Positions 42,873 to 52,130 of a DNA stretch of 64,000 bases are shown one piece after another; the stretch's first letter is position 1; each line of letters begins with the position of its first letter. The notes beneath the pieces are model-generated. The model saw only the letters and a program-made list of their open reading frames with translations. It was not told the DNA's origin and did not search any database. Source of the stretch: Roseiarcus sp963822215 (lineage in GTDB: Bacteria > Pseudomonadota > Alphaproteobacteria > Rhizobiales > Beijerinckiaceae); the NCBI GenBank assembly GCA_963822215.1, contig CAWGGX010000005.1, positions 62,001 through 126,000 on the forward strand. Reading direction: 5' to 3'. The position numbers were made by a program, and so were the translations under genes.

Positions 42873-43964
42873 ATGTCGCACAATACGTTCGGGCGCCTCT
42901 TCCGGGTCACCACCTTCGGCGAGAGCCACGGGGCGGGGATCGGCTGCGTGGTCGACGGTTGCCCGCCGCGCCTGCCGCTCGAGGCCGCCGACATCCAGGC
43001 CGAGCTCAACCGGCGCCGGCCCGGAACATCGCGATTCACCACCCAGCGGCGCGAGCCGGACGAGGCGCGCATTCTCTCGGGCGTGATGGCCGACGATGCG
43101 ACCGGCCGCCAGGTGACGACCGGGACGCCGATCGCCGTCTTTATCGAGAACGTCGACCAGCGCTCCAAGGACTACGGCGAGATCCGGGACAAGTACCGGC
43201 CCGGCCACGCCGATTACGTCTATGACGCCAAATACGGGATCCGCGACTATCGCGGCGGCGGGCGCTCGTCGGCGCGCGAGACCGCGGCGCGGGTCGCCGC
43301 GGGGGCGATCGCCCGCAAGGTCATCTCCGGCGTGACGATCCGCGCCGCGCTCGTCCAGATGGGCAAGCTCAAGATCGACCGCGCGAACTGGGACTGGGAG
43401 GAGATCGGCAGAAACCCGTTCTGCTGCCCGGACGCCGAGGCGTCCCGGCGGTTCGCTCATTACCTGGACGCCATCCGCAGGGCGGGCTCGTCGATCGGCG
43501 CGATCCTTGAAGTCGTGGCGGAGGGCGTCCCGGCCGGCTGGGGCGCGCCGATCTACGGCAAGCTCGACGCGGAGCTCGCGGGCGCGCTGATGAGCGTCAA
43601 TGCGGTCAAGGGCGTCGAGATCGGCGATGGCTTCGCCGCCGCGGCGCTGACCGGCGAGGACAATTCCGACGAGATGCGCGCCGGCAACGACGGCCGGCCG
43701 CGCTTTCTCTCCAACCACGCCGGCGGAATTTTGGGCGGCATCTCGACCGGACAGCCGATCGTCGTCCGCTTCGCCGTCAAGCCGACCTCGTCGATCCTGA
43801 CGCCGCGCCTCACCGTCACGCGGGCGATGGAGGACACCGAGATCGTCACCAAGGGCCGCCACGACCCCTGCGTCGGCATCCGCGCCGCGCCGGTCGCGGA
43901 GGCGATGGTCGCCTGCGTGCTGGCCGACGCCTTCTTGCGCCACCGCGGCCAGGTGGGCGGGTGA
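42873..43964 (+). CDS. aroC: Chorismate synthase
   Basis: 363 residues, the normal length. FGESHGAGIGCVVDGCPP at the N-terminus, RRPGTSRFTTQRREPDEARI, DYRGGGRSSARETAARVAAG and SNHAGGILGGISTGQPIVVR are the diagnostic segments, including the His and Arg residues around the FMNH2 and EPSP sites. It makes chorismate from 5-enolpyruvylshikimate 3-phosphate, the last step of the shikimate pathway. No other aro genes are adjacent. Confidence 0.97.
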   Translation: MSHNTFGRLFRVTTFGESHGAGIGCVVDGCPPRLPLEAADIQAELNRRRPGTSRFTTQRREPDEARILSGVMADDATGRQVTTGTPIAVFIENVDQRSKDYGEIRDKYRPGHADYVYDAKYGIRDYRGGGRSSARETAARVAAGAIARKVISGVTIRAALVQMGKLKIDRANWDWEEIGRNPFCCPDAEASRRFAHYLDAIRRAGSSIGAILEVVAEGVPAGWGAPIYGKLDAELAGALMSVNAVKGVEIGDGFAAAALTGEDNSDEMRAGNDGRPRFLSNHAGGILGGISTGQPIVVRFAVKPTSSILTPRLTVTRAMEDTEIVTKGRHDPCVGIRAAPVAEAMVACVLADAFLRHRGQVGG

Positions 43965-44341
43965 CGAAGGCGCTGTGGCCAACGGCGCCAATCTTTCGCT
44001 TGGCCTCGCGCCAGCGCATCGGGAGAGGGCGGGTGTCGACCGCTTGCTGACCTTGGCGGTGACTTGGGAAGGTGCGCGGAGAACCTCAGAAAGCCGCGAT
44101 AGGCGGAATGCGACCGACGCGCCAGATCCCGGACATTCCTCTTAAGGATGCGGAGCACTTGAAGAATGCTCAATATTGTAGGTCGCCGGAGCAGCGTGGT
44201 GAGGACGACCGCCTCCCGCGGGGCAGGTTCGAATAAGGCACTATGATGGCACAGAGTGTGATCTAGCTCACAGCGCGCCTCTGCCCTCAGTGTTAAGTGC
44301 GCTGGTTAAAGACGGATTGCCATTTCGGGAGGCCAATGGCA
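43965..44341. other. Intergenic region upstream of the cyclase operon
   Basis: No gene supported. It contains the CRP-like palindrome (44257-44272) and a GGGAGG ribosome site (44327-44332). Confidence 0.6.
44257..44272. promoter_or_regulatory. CRP-type binding site upstream of the cyclase operon
   Basis: TGTGATCTAGCTCACA: both half-sites TGTGA and TCACA are perfect with 6-base spacing, and the whole differs by one base from the symmetric E. coli CRP ideal. It lies about 70 bases before the cyclase start. Which CRP/FNR-family protein binds is unknown. Confidence 0.65.
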
Positions 44342-46000
44342 ATGGCGAAGGTATCGGCAGCGCCGGGCATTCGCGGCGGGTCATTAGCCCTGGTCCAGAG
44401 AGGGGCTGGCCTCAGTGCTGCGCTGCAAAAGTCCGATACCGCATCCGAACTTCGCACTGTGACAGTTGTCTTTGCTGATGTGGTTCAGTCCACCCGGGCT
44501 GTACTGACCCTTGGGCCGGAGGAGGCCCGTGGATATCTGGACCGGGTCATTGAGTTCATGCTCGGCGGCGTCAGAAAATTCGGAGGAGTCGTATCCGCTA
44601 TCCAAGGCGACGGCCTTATGGCCGTCTTTGGGACGCCCGCGGCCACCGAAGACCATGCGTTGCGCGGCTCTCTCGCCGCGATAGCTATTCGCGACGCCTT
44701 CGCCGCATTCCCCAAATTCCCAGGCGTGCCCGAAACGCAGGTTCGGATCGGCGTGCATTCGGGAGGTGCTTTTACTCGGTGCCTTTACACCGGATCGGGC
44801 GACGGGTTGGAAGCGGCGGGCGCTGTCATCCACGTGGCGGCGAAAATCGAACGTATGTGTCCGCCCGGCAGCGTCGCCGTTTCAAGCGCGACAATCAAGC
44901 TCGTTCGCGGTTACGTGCGGTCGAGGCCAATCGGGACTCTGACGCTCAGCGAACAAACTCCCCCCATTGAGTTTGGAGAACTTCTAGAGGTTTCGCCCCA
45001 CTATAACCTCGAGCACTACTTTTCGCGCCGCCCTGTTAGTCCTCTGGTCGGCCGGGACAGCGAATTGCGAGTTTTGACCAAAGCCGTTCTGTCGCCGGCG
45101 CAAAAGTCCTCAATCATTGGAATTATCGGAGAAGCCGGGCTGGGGAAGAGCCGTCTGTGCTACGAAGCGCGGGCCGTCGCGGTGCGCGCCGGTTTCCGTG
45201 TCTTGGAAATCCGTGGCATCGGCTTGAATAGCGCGACGCCGTTCGCGCCGCTTAGCGCATTCCTCGCTGACCTGCTCCTGCTCGGCGAATTGGAGCTCGA
45301 AGGGAAGCTTTCCGAACAACTCCGAAAGCTTGGTCTCGATGCAGTGGAGACCGAAGCCGTCACGGCGATCTTCGGGTTCACCGTATTGGGTGGCGTCTGG
45401 CAGAAAATGGCCGGAGACGCCAGAAAGAAAGCTACGATCGATGGCGTCGCCAAGATCATAAGCGCGGCCGCGAGCGCACGTCCCCTTCTGCTTGTCGTTG
45501 AGGATCTGCAGGACCTCGATCACGAGACGTGCGCCTGTCTGAAACGAGCGGCGGCGCTGCTCGTGGATAAGCGATCCTGTGTGATCGTGACCTCGCGTCC
45601 GGAGGGCGCGGAAATGCTGCCCCGGAAATGCGCCGAAACGCTCGTCCTCGAAGCCCTGACACGGCAGGACGCCCGACGGCTGGTCCAGAACGAACTTCGA
45701 GGCGCCGAGCTTCCATCGCGCAATCCGTCTTCGCATGTCCTCGACACCGTCCTGGATCGTGCGAACGGCAATCCGTTCATGCTGGTGGAGTTGCTCAGGG
45801 GACTGACGTCGCCCGACAGCCGGGGCGTCGGGAGCGTTCCCATGAGCATCGAAATCATGATCCGCGCTCGGGTGGACAAGTTGAGAGCTCCGGCGCAGCG
45901 CCTCTTGCAATGCGCAAGCGTGCTTGGAATCCGCTTTTCTGCGACGAACCTGCGCTGCATCGCCGGCGCCGAGGTCAAACCGTTCGAGCCGTCCTTGTGA
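44342..46000 (+). CDS. Class III cyclase / AAA ATPase regulator, N-terminal part ended by in-frame TGA
   Basis: 552 residues as read. Class III cyclase domain: TVVFADVVQSTRAV (metal Asp) and AIQGDGLMAVFG (second Asp) with YLDRVIEF between. A STAND/AAA module follows: PLVGRDSELRVL, Walker A GEAGLGKSR, LLLVVEDLQDLD (Walker B). The frame hits TGA at 45998-46000 after FEPSL and continues in the same frame as ELVQEQFLIADAS into the next entry. CGA to TGA would be one base. ATG 44342 is chosen as it lies 9 bases from GGGAGG. This is a large cAMP or cGMP-type signalling protein, interrupted or read through. Confidence 0.85.
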   Translation: MAKVSAAPGIRGGSLALVQRGAGLSAALQKSDTASELRTVTVVFADVVQSTRAVLTLGPEEARGYLDRVIEFMLGGVRKFGGVVSAIQGDGLMAVFGTPAATEDHALRGSLAAIAIRDAFAAFPKFPGVPETQVRIGVHSGGAFTRCLYTGSGDGLEAAGAVIHVAAKIERMCPPGSVAVSSATIKLVRGYVRSRPIGTLTLSEQTPPIEFGELLEVSPHYNLEHYFSRRPVSPLVGRDSELRVLTKAVLSPAQKSSIIGIIGEAGLGKSRLCYEARAVAVRAGFRVLEIRGIGLNSATPFAPLSAFLADLLLLGELELEGKLSEQLRKLGLDAVETEAVTAIFGFTVLGGVWQKMAGDARKKATIDGVAKIISAAASARPLLLVVEDLQDLDHETCACLKRAAALLVDKRSCVIVTSRPEGAEMLPRKCAETLVLEALTRQDARRLVQNELRGAELPSRNPSSHVLDTVLDRANGNPFMLVELLRGLTSPDSRGVGSVPMSIEIMIRARVDKLRAPAQRLLQCASVLGIRFSATNLRCIAGAEVKPFEPSL

Positions 46001-46039
46001 GAGCTGGTCCAGGAGCAGTTCCTGATCGCCGACGCGAGC

Positions 46040-47371
46040 ATGTCGGTGGAGTTCGTGCACCAGATCACCCGGGTCGCCTGCTACGAGGGCATTCCCCGGG
46101 AAGCGCGCAGGCGTCTGCACCGGCGCGTTCTGGCCGCGGCTGAGGCCGACGGCAATCGCCTAAAGCTCTCCAAGGAAGCCCTGGCCGATCACGCGTTCCA
46201 TGCGGGCGAGTCGAAAAAGGCGCTGGATTTTCTTTGGGAAGCGTGCCGCGAATCGAACGCGCATTCCGCGGTTCGTTCCGTGGCGGAGTTGCGTCGGCGA
46301 GCGTTGAACATGTGTGAAGAGATAGGCGCCGAAGCTGATCTCCGAGCGGTGGACTTCAATTTGTTGACGTTTGACGCCTTACAACAGTTGGGGGCCTGTC
46401 AGGAGCTTGTCGGCCCGCTGGAGCAGGCGCTTGAAGTCGCCCTAGCGGGCGGAACCCAGCGCCAAGTCTGTCATGCGTCCAGTCATTTGGCGACCACCTA
46501 CTGGGTCCTCGGCCGATACGATCCAGCATACGCGATGGCAAAGCGTGCTCTTTCAACAGCGACGGCCTCAAACGATCTGCCACTCGCGAGTTACGCGCAA
46601 TTCATCTTGGGTTGCATCCAGTTCAAGCGAGGACAGATCGAGGACGCGGTCCGATGCGAACGCGAGTTGAGCGCGCAACTGAATGGCGAGTTGGAGAAGG
46701 CGCGCTTCGGCGCCGTCGCCGTTATGGGCGTGATGAGTCGCGCATTCCTCTGCTGGTTTCTCACCGATCTTGGCCGTTTCGAGGAAGCTGGCGAAGCCAG
46801 CGCAACTGCCTTGAGCGTGGCCAACGCCATGCAACAGCCGTACTCGCAACTGTTGTCATATAACGGTGAGGGCTATCGACTTCTTCGATTGGGTCGCGTC
46901 GACGAGGCGTGCGTGATGCTCGAAAAGTCTTATCGGATCTGCAAGTCCGGGTCGTTTCTCGCGCTCGACAATATGGTCTGTGGGTGGTTCGCGGCCGCGC
47001 TCTTCAGGACGGGTCACGAGGAGGAGGCAAGCCGCATCATTCAACGCGCGCTCGAACTTGATCTCGGGCGATACTGTTGTGTCCCGTCCAGCTACTACAT
47101 CCACGACACCCACGCCCGACTGCTCGCTCGCGCGGGCCGGCGCGAGGAGGCTTTGCAGGCCGCCGAGCAGGCCGTGCGGTTTGTTTGGGCGACGCGCGAT
47201 CCGCTGCATTACGCCTATGCGATCTTCACACGTGGCGAGGTGAAGCAAGCCGTCGGCATCAGAAGCAATTCTTTTCGGGATGACTTCCGCTGGGCGCTCC
47301 GGCGCGCGCGCAAACTTGGCATGCGCCCCCTCGAGGCCCAATGCGAGCGAGCCCTCCATGCGCTCGCCTGA
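46040..47371 (+). CDS. C-terminal TPR part of the cyclase/ATPase regulator
   Basis: 443 residues from ATG 46040, in the same frame as the preceding cyclase part; 13 codons between the TGA and this ATG are also protein-like. It contains the end of the STAND module (FVHQITRVACYEGIP, RRLHRRVLAAAEAD) and then about seven to eight TPR-like helical pairs (ATTYWVLGRYDPAYAMAKRA, FLTDLGRFEEAGEASATALS, ARLLARAGRREEALQAAEQA). Its end overlaps the P450 gene by 14 bases. If read separately it lacks the cyclase; more likely it is half of a single broken protein. Confidence 0.8.
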   Translation: MSVEFVHQITRVACYEGIPREARRRLHRRVLAAAEADGNRLKLSKEALADHAFHAGESKKALDFLWEACRESNAHSAVRSVAELRRRALNMCEEIGAEADLRAVDFNLLTFDALQQLGACQELVGPLEQALEVALAGGTQRQVCHASSHLATTYWVLGRYDPAYAMAKRALSTATASNDLPLASYAQFILGCIQFKRGQIEDAVRCERELSAQLNGELEKARFGAVAVMGVMSRAFLCWFLTDLGRFEEAGEASATALSVANAMQQPYSQLLSYNGEGYRLLRLGRVDEACVMLEKSYRICKSGSFLALDNMVCGWFAAALFRTGHEEEASRIIQRALELDLGRYCCVPSSYYIHDTHARLLARAGRREEALQAAEQAVRFVWATRDPLHYAYAIFTRGEVKQAVGIRSNSFRDDFRWALRRARKLGMRPLEAQCERALHALA

Positions 47372-48755
47372 GACGGCGGCGCCCTCGCGCGGCGCATCGG
47401 TCCGCGATGTGAACAAGATCTCATTCGATCAATCCGTACTTGATGGATATGCCGATTTCATCTTCGCCCCGGGCGGCCCACGCGCGATAAGGGTGAGAGA
47501 GGTCGGCCCTCAAGCCCGGCCCGTGAGCATGGTTGTCGTCGCACGGCGCGACGACGTCACGAATGTCCTTACGAATGAGAGCGTGTTCTCGCTCTCCCAC
47601 TACGCCGAGCTATTCAGCGCGATCTCGCCGCCGGGAAGCTGTCTCTATATGCACAGCCCATCGCCCGAACGGACGCAACGAGGCGCGATTCTGAAGGCGG
47701 CGGCGGCCAGAACGCCATGGTTTCAGCCGGGCGGCGTCGACATCCGCCAACTCGCCCACAAAGTGGTCGAAGACCTTCTCAAAAGCTACCGCGCGCGACC
47801 CATGCCGGCCTTCGACATCATCGGCGAATTTGGCTACTTCGCGCCCTACAAGATCGCCTGCAAGGTAATCGGACTGCCCGGCCCGCAACGTCACGGCCTG
47901 CTTGAGTGGTTGTTCACGGAAACCAAGTGCTTTCCCTATCACCGGCGCTTCACTTCGGAAACCACGCCACACCTTACGCAATTCGTTTGGTCCCAATTGG
48001 TTTTCGCCCAGCTCTTCTCCAATTTTGAGGACCGCATCTGGCTCATGCGCTTGCTTGGACAGTGGGCTGAGCAGCGATTCCGCGCCCACATCAAGTCGCA
48101 AATGGACGCGTCGGATTGCAGCTGCGACGACCCGGATGCGCTAAGCCTCCTATCCGCCCTGCGGCTGGTCCGGAGCGAGAGCTTTAGCGGGATGCCGAAG
48201 GAAAAATTCGAGGACCATGTCGTTTTCCTCATGCTGGAGCTTGTTGGGACCGCCCTCTTGATCCCGGGAATGGCGTTCGCCGACATTGTCGCCAGATGGG
48301 TGAGCGCGCCCGACGGGGGCCGTTTCCGCCTCGAAGCGCTTTCGCCGTCCACGATCGACGCGTTCGTCGACGAGTCGATACGGCTCTCGCCGCCACAGCA
48401 GTATCTCCTTCGCAACGCCACCCGCGACACCGAGGTCGGCGGCTTCGAGATCAAGCAGGGCGAATATGTTTGCGCACTGACAGCGAGAGCCGGAATGGAC
48501 CGCGCCAAGCTACGCAAGCCGTGGGACCTTGTTCTCGACCGGCCTCAAGATGTGTACCTGCATTTTGGCCCCGAAAACGGGCCGCATCGGTGTTTCGGTC
48601 GGCCGATCGCAATCCCGATCCTGGGCGAGATGCTGGCCGGGTTGAAACGGTGCGGCGAGCTTCAGCACGGCCGGATGTCGAAGTTCCTTGGCATTCCGGA
48701 ACGGATGACCGTGCAATTCGACCGAAACGCGCGCTCCGAGGACGCGTTCACATAG
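47358..48755 (+). CDS. Cytochrome P450
   Basis: 465 residues from ATG 47358, which overlaps the regulator stop by 14 bases, implying coupled translation. Heme-binding loop FGPENGPHRCFGRPIA carries the axial Cys in the F-x-x-G-x-x-x-C-x-G pattern (with extra spacing). The K-helix E-x-x-R is in VDESIRLSPP. The I-helix region (LELVGTALLIPGMAFADIV) lacks the usual acid-Thr pair, which is unusual and may mean peroxygenase-like or non-monooxygenase chemistry. No ferredoxin or reductase gene is adjacent; the next gene is a peroxidase. Confidence 0.85.
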   Translation: MRSPETAAPSRGASVRDVNKISFDQSVLDGYADFIFAPGGPRAIRVREVGPQARPVSMVVVARRDDVTNVLTNESVFSLSHYAELFSAISPPGSCLYMHSPSPERTQRGAILKAAAARTPWFQPGGVDIRQLAHKVVEDLLKSYRARPMPAFDIIGEFGYFAPYKIACKVIGLPGPQRHGLLEWLFTETKCFPYHRRFTSETTPHLTQFVWSQLVFAQLFSNFEDRIWLMRLLGQWAEQRFRAHIKSQMDASDCSCDDPDALSLLSALRLVRSESFSGMPKEKFEDHVVFLMLELVGTALLIPGMAFADIVARWVSAPDGGRFRLEALSPSTIDAFVDESIRLSPPQQYLLRNATRDTEVGGFEIKQGEYVCALTARAGMDRAKLRKPWDLVLDRPQDVYLHFGPENGPHRCFGRPIAIPILGEMLAGLKRCGELQHGRMSKFLGIPERMTVQFDRNARSEDAFT

Positions 48756-48765
48756 GGCAACCAAC

Positions 48766-51711
48766 ATGACGACTGCTCAACAGTCCGGCTTCGTCATATG
48801 CGCGCCAATTCAGCCAGCGAGCCGAGAAACGGTCGACGTGGTCAAATCCCGCATTGAGGCGCTTGGAAACCCCGCGGGCGAAGTGATGAGAGAGGCGCTC
48901 GACGCCACGGGGTGCGTCCACTTCATGAGCATGTCGGTGATATGGGACGAGGACTCCAGCGACGCGCCGATCTTGCTGCTCGAGGTCGAGGGCGACGGCG
49001 ATCAGGCTGCCCTACTCAAAGCCTTGGTTGATTTCGCGGGAGAAACCCTCGTCCCGCTATTCGAAATCGCGTGCGGCGTTCAGTCTCGCGCAGACTTGGA
49101 ATCCTGTCTGCGCCGTCACGCCGCGACGGCGCGCCCCAATCCTTTCTCCTGGCCGCACAAGGTCATCGGCTTGCCCTTTCAAGGCACGCCGGGGCTAACG
49201 GTCGGGCGCATTCGCGAGGATCGCAGCATCGAGGCTATCGCGCGAAAGGCGGTGGAGGATCTCGCCTGCTCGCCGGAAGGGCGCGAATTGCCTGCGCTTG
49301 CGTATCTAGCGCATGCGCGGGAGTCTCTGGCGCGTGTGCGCGCCAGATTCGGGCAGCCTCCTCTCGCGGCGCCGCCAATTGCAAAGGTTCACAACCTCAA
49401 ATGGGCGGATCCGAAGGAATCGGGTCTCTCACAATTTCTAATGACGTTCAAACGATCGTGTCGCCAAGGCTGGCCGCCGCTTGTCGCGATTGTCGTATTG
49501 TTCGTCGCTTTGTTTCTGATGATCTTTGCATGGAAATATAACTGGCGTCCCGCAGGATGGCCCATCGTTCTTTCGCTCATACTGGCGGCGCTCGCAGTTT
49601 TCGCCTTGCTCTTGCTCCTGGCGATCCTCTTCGCCGTTTGGTTGAGGGCTCACGAAAAGGCCGTCAAACCGCGGGACATCGATCCGGATCCGTGGAAAAT
49701 CAGCGACATCATGCGGCGGGAAGACCGATGCGCACAAAACCACATGACTGCGGTCTCAACCTTGACGAGCAACTTCTTTCGCAAGCGGGTCTCGCTGGTT
49801 TTGGCGATGTTGGCGGTCGAGCGGCTGATCAAGACCGTCGTCTTCGAGCCGGGATTTCTGGCTAGCATCGGCACCATCCACTTTGCCCAATGGGTTCGTC
49901 TTCCCGGCACCCGCAAGCTCGTCTTCCTGAGCAACTACGACGGCAGCTGGCAGAGCTACCTCGAAGACTTCATCACGAAGGCCAGCGCGGGCTTGACCGG
50001 TGTCTGGAGCAACACTGCCGATTTCCCGAAGACGAAGTGGCTGTTTCAGAAGGGCGCGGCCGACGGCGATCGATTCAAGCGGTGGGCGCGCCGGCAACAG
50101 ATCCCGACCAGCTTCTGGTACTCCGCCTATCCCGATCTGACGACGTTGCAAATTCGGAACAACGTGAAGATCCGACAGGGTTTGGAAAGCGCCACGACCT
50201 TGAGCGACGCAGAGGCCTGGCTGGCGCTCTTCGGCTCGGCAGAGCGCCCCGACTACGAAATTCAAACCGAGCAAATCCAGGGTCTCGTTTTGTATGGCCA
50301 ACGCAATCTGCTCGAGAGCGCCTGCCTGCTGTTCAAACTTCCCGAAGACCGCGCATCCGGTCGGGCTTGGCTCAGCGACGTCTCGACGCGGATCGTCTTT
50401 GGACAGGAGAAACAAGCCGAGCGGGCGATGTTTCTGGCGCTGTCCGCGGAGGGACTTGCCCGCCTTGGCTTGTACAACTCGCCGGACGGCGACGGCAAGG
50501 GGATGATCAGCGACTTTCCGCCCGCCTTCGTGCTTGGCATGGATAGCGAGTCGCGCAGGCGGGTTCTTGGCGACGCCGACGCGAACGACCCCAAAAATTG
50601 GGATTGGGGCGGACCCGACCAGCACACAGATGCGGTGCTGTTGCTCTATTCGAGCACGCCCGAGGGCCTAGCGGCGCTGCGCAAGGAGGAATTGAGCAAA
50701 ATCGACCTCCATCGCCTGAAGCTGATGCGTGAAGTCGCCTTACAGCGCTGGCCGGAGCGGGGCGTGATCACCGAGCCGTTTGGCTTCGCCGACGGGATCT
50801 CTCAACCTGCGATCAGGGGGCTCCGGGCGTCCGCCCGAGCCGACCAGAACGATCTAGTCGAACCTGGCGAGTTCATTCTCGGCTACAAAGACGGCCGGGA
50901 TGTGTTCCCGCCGACGCCGCAGGTTCCGACGTCTCGGGACAGGCGCAATCTGCTGCCCAATCTACCCTCCCACTTCCCCGCGCACGAATCTCAACGGCGC
51001 GAGGCCCGCGACCTCGGGCGGAATGGCTGCTTTCTGGTGATCCGCCAACTCGCGCAGGACGTCGAGGGATTTCACCGCTTTACCGACGAGGAGGCCGACC
51101 GGCTAGAGAAGGATATGCTCGCTCGCTCGAAAAACCCACGCCCAAAGACAGGGGAGTGGCTGGAGGCGAAGATGGTCGGCCGCTGGAAGAATGGCGCGCC
51201 GTTGGTCGCCTATCCCGAGGCGCCGCCCAGCCATTACGACGCCATCAATGAGACCAGCTTTCTTTTGGGACGGGATGACCCACAGGGTCTCGCGTGCCCC
51301 TTCGGCGCACATGTCCGTCGCGCCAATCCTCGCGACAGTTTTGACCCCAAGGACCCGGATCAAATCCCACTCGTCAATCGCCACCGAATTCTGCGGCGCG
51401 GGCGGGCCTACGTCGAGGGGGGCGACTCCAGCGCGAAGCCGCAGGGCTTGTTGTTCATGTGCCTGAACGCCGACATTGAGAGGCAGTTCGAGTTCCTTCA
51501 ACAAACCTGGATCGCATCTCCGTCTTTTAACGGATTGCGGGGCGAGGCGGATCCCTTGGTCTCTACGACTGCGGGAGAGATAAGATTCACCATCCCTCAG
51601 GCGTTCGGTCCTCAGCGAGTCCAGTTTTCCCGGTCCTTCGTTACCGTGAAGGGCGGCGGGTACTTCTTTTTGCCGAGCCGGGCGGCGCTTCGCTACCTTG
51701 CCAATCTTTGA
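48766..51711 (+). CDS. Membrane-anchored multidomain protein with C-terminal DyP-type peroxidase
   Basis: 981 residues, 10 bases after the P450 stop. An N-terminal soluble region (1-230) of unknown type; two membrane helices (about 240-262 and 268-295); a middle region (about 330-520) with IGTIHFAQWVRLP and LSNYDGSWQSYLEDF; and a DyP domain (about 530-981). The DyP signature GFADGISQP has the distal Asp, CPFGAHVRRANPRD the proximal His, and RHRILRRGRAY the distal Arg region; all are kept. DyP enzymes oxidise substrates with H2O2 using heme. Usual DyPs have 300-450 residues, so the rest is a large extra module. Confidence 0.85.
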   Translation: MTTAQQSGFVICAPIQPASRETVDVVKSRIEALGNPAGEVMREALDATGCVHFMSMSVIWDEDSSDAPILLLEVEGDGDQAALLKALVDFAGETLVPLFEIACGVQSRADLESCLRRHAATARPNPFSWPHKVIGLPFQGTPGLTVGRIREDRSIEAIARKAVEDLACSPEGRELPALAYLAHARESLARVRARFGQPPLAAPPIAKVHNLKWADPKESGLSQFLMTFKRSCRQGWPPLVAIVVLFVALFLMIFAWKYNWRPAGWPIVLSLILAALAVFALLLLLAILFAVWLRAHEKAVKPRDIDPDPWKISDIMRREDRCAQNHMTAVSTLTSNFFRKRVSLVLAMLAVERLIKTVVFEPGFLASIGTIHFAQWVRLPGTRKLVFLSNYDGSWQSYLEDFITKASAGLTGVWSNTADFPKTKWLFQKGAADGDRFKRWARRQQIPTSFWYSAYPDLTTLQIRNNVKIRQGLESATTLSDAEAWLALFGSAERPDYEIQTEQIQGLVLYGQRNLLESACLLFKLPEDRASGRAWLSDVSTRIVFGQEKQAERAMFLALSAEGLARLGLYNSPDGDGKGMISDFPPAFVLGMDSESRRRVLGDADANDPKNWDWGGPDQHTDAVLLLYSSTPEGLAALRKEELSKIDLHRLKLMREVALQRWPERGVITEPFGFADGISQPAIRGLRASARADQNDLVEPGEFILGYKDGRDVFPPTPQVPTSRDRRNLLPNLPSHFPAHESQRREARDLGRNGCFLVIRQLAQDVEGFHRFTDEEADRLEKDMLARSKNPRPKTGEWLEAKMVGRWKNGAPLVAYPEAPPSHYDAINETSFLLGRDDPQGLACPFGAHVRRANPRDSFDPKDPDQIPLVNRHRILRRGRAYVEGGDSSAKPQGLLFMCLNADIERQFEFLQQTWIASPSFNGLRGEADPLVSTTAGEIRFTIPQAFGPQRVQFSRSFVTVKGGGYFFLPSRAALRYLANL

Positions 51712-52130
51712 ATTCGCTTTTGCTCGATCGTAATCGAAATCAAGCGCAGCGCCGGAACTGCAATTCCACCGACGCGACGAAATCATTTGCAAAGGTCTCT
51801 TCCCGCACTTGCACGTTCGGCTGGCGCATCGATCAAGGCCCGCATCGGGCGGACACCAAGCGTTCCCTTGGTGGACATGTACGCCGGCTATCCCACCCAT
51901 TTCCGCCGTTGGCCCAACTGTCGCTTCCCGTATTGCGCCGCTGCCGGTCGTGCGCCAAGCTTTTGATCTGAACCCCTGGGCGGCGCGGCCGCCGGCCGCC
52001 GGCGCCCAAACCCGGCAATTGCCGCTCGACTTCCTTTCCGCTTTGCCTTATGAGGCGCGTCTCAACTGAAAACAGCGCGCCGAAGCGCTCGCCGGCTCTT
52101 TGAGACCGGCGTAACGGCAGGAGTTTTGTC
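51712..52130. other. Intergenic region before rplS
   Basis: No gene supported. The last 120 bases are probably the rplS leader and promoter; rpsP, rimM and trmD, the usual neighbours of rplS, are absent here. Confidence 0.5.

Noticed and set aside
44033..44173. Small minus-strand gene (MSILQVLRILKRNVRDLARR) upstream of the cyclase operon.
   Set aside because: It overlaps aroC in the wrong frame for most of its length and has a degenerate, Arg/Pro-rich body.
45998..46000. TGA read as selenocysteine.
   Set aside because: The position is in an AAA/TPR linker, not a redox site, and no selenocysteine insertion hairpin is evident; CGA-to-TGA mutation is simpler.
48766..51711. Encapsulin cargo peroxidase.
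   Set aside because: The protein is membrane-anchored, very large, ends at the DyP domain without a cargo peptide, and no encapsulin gene is near.
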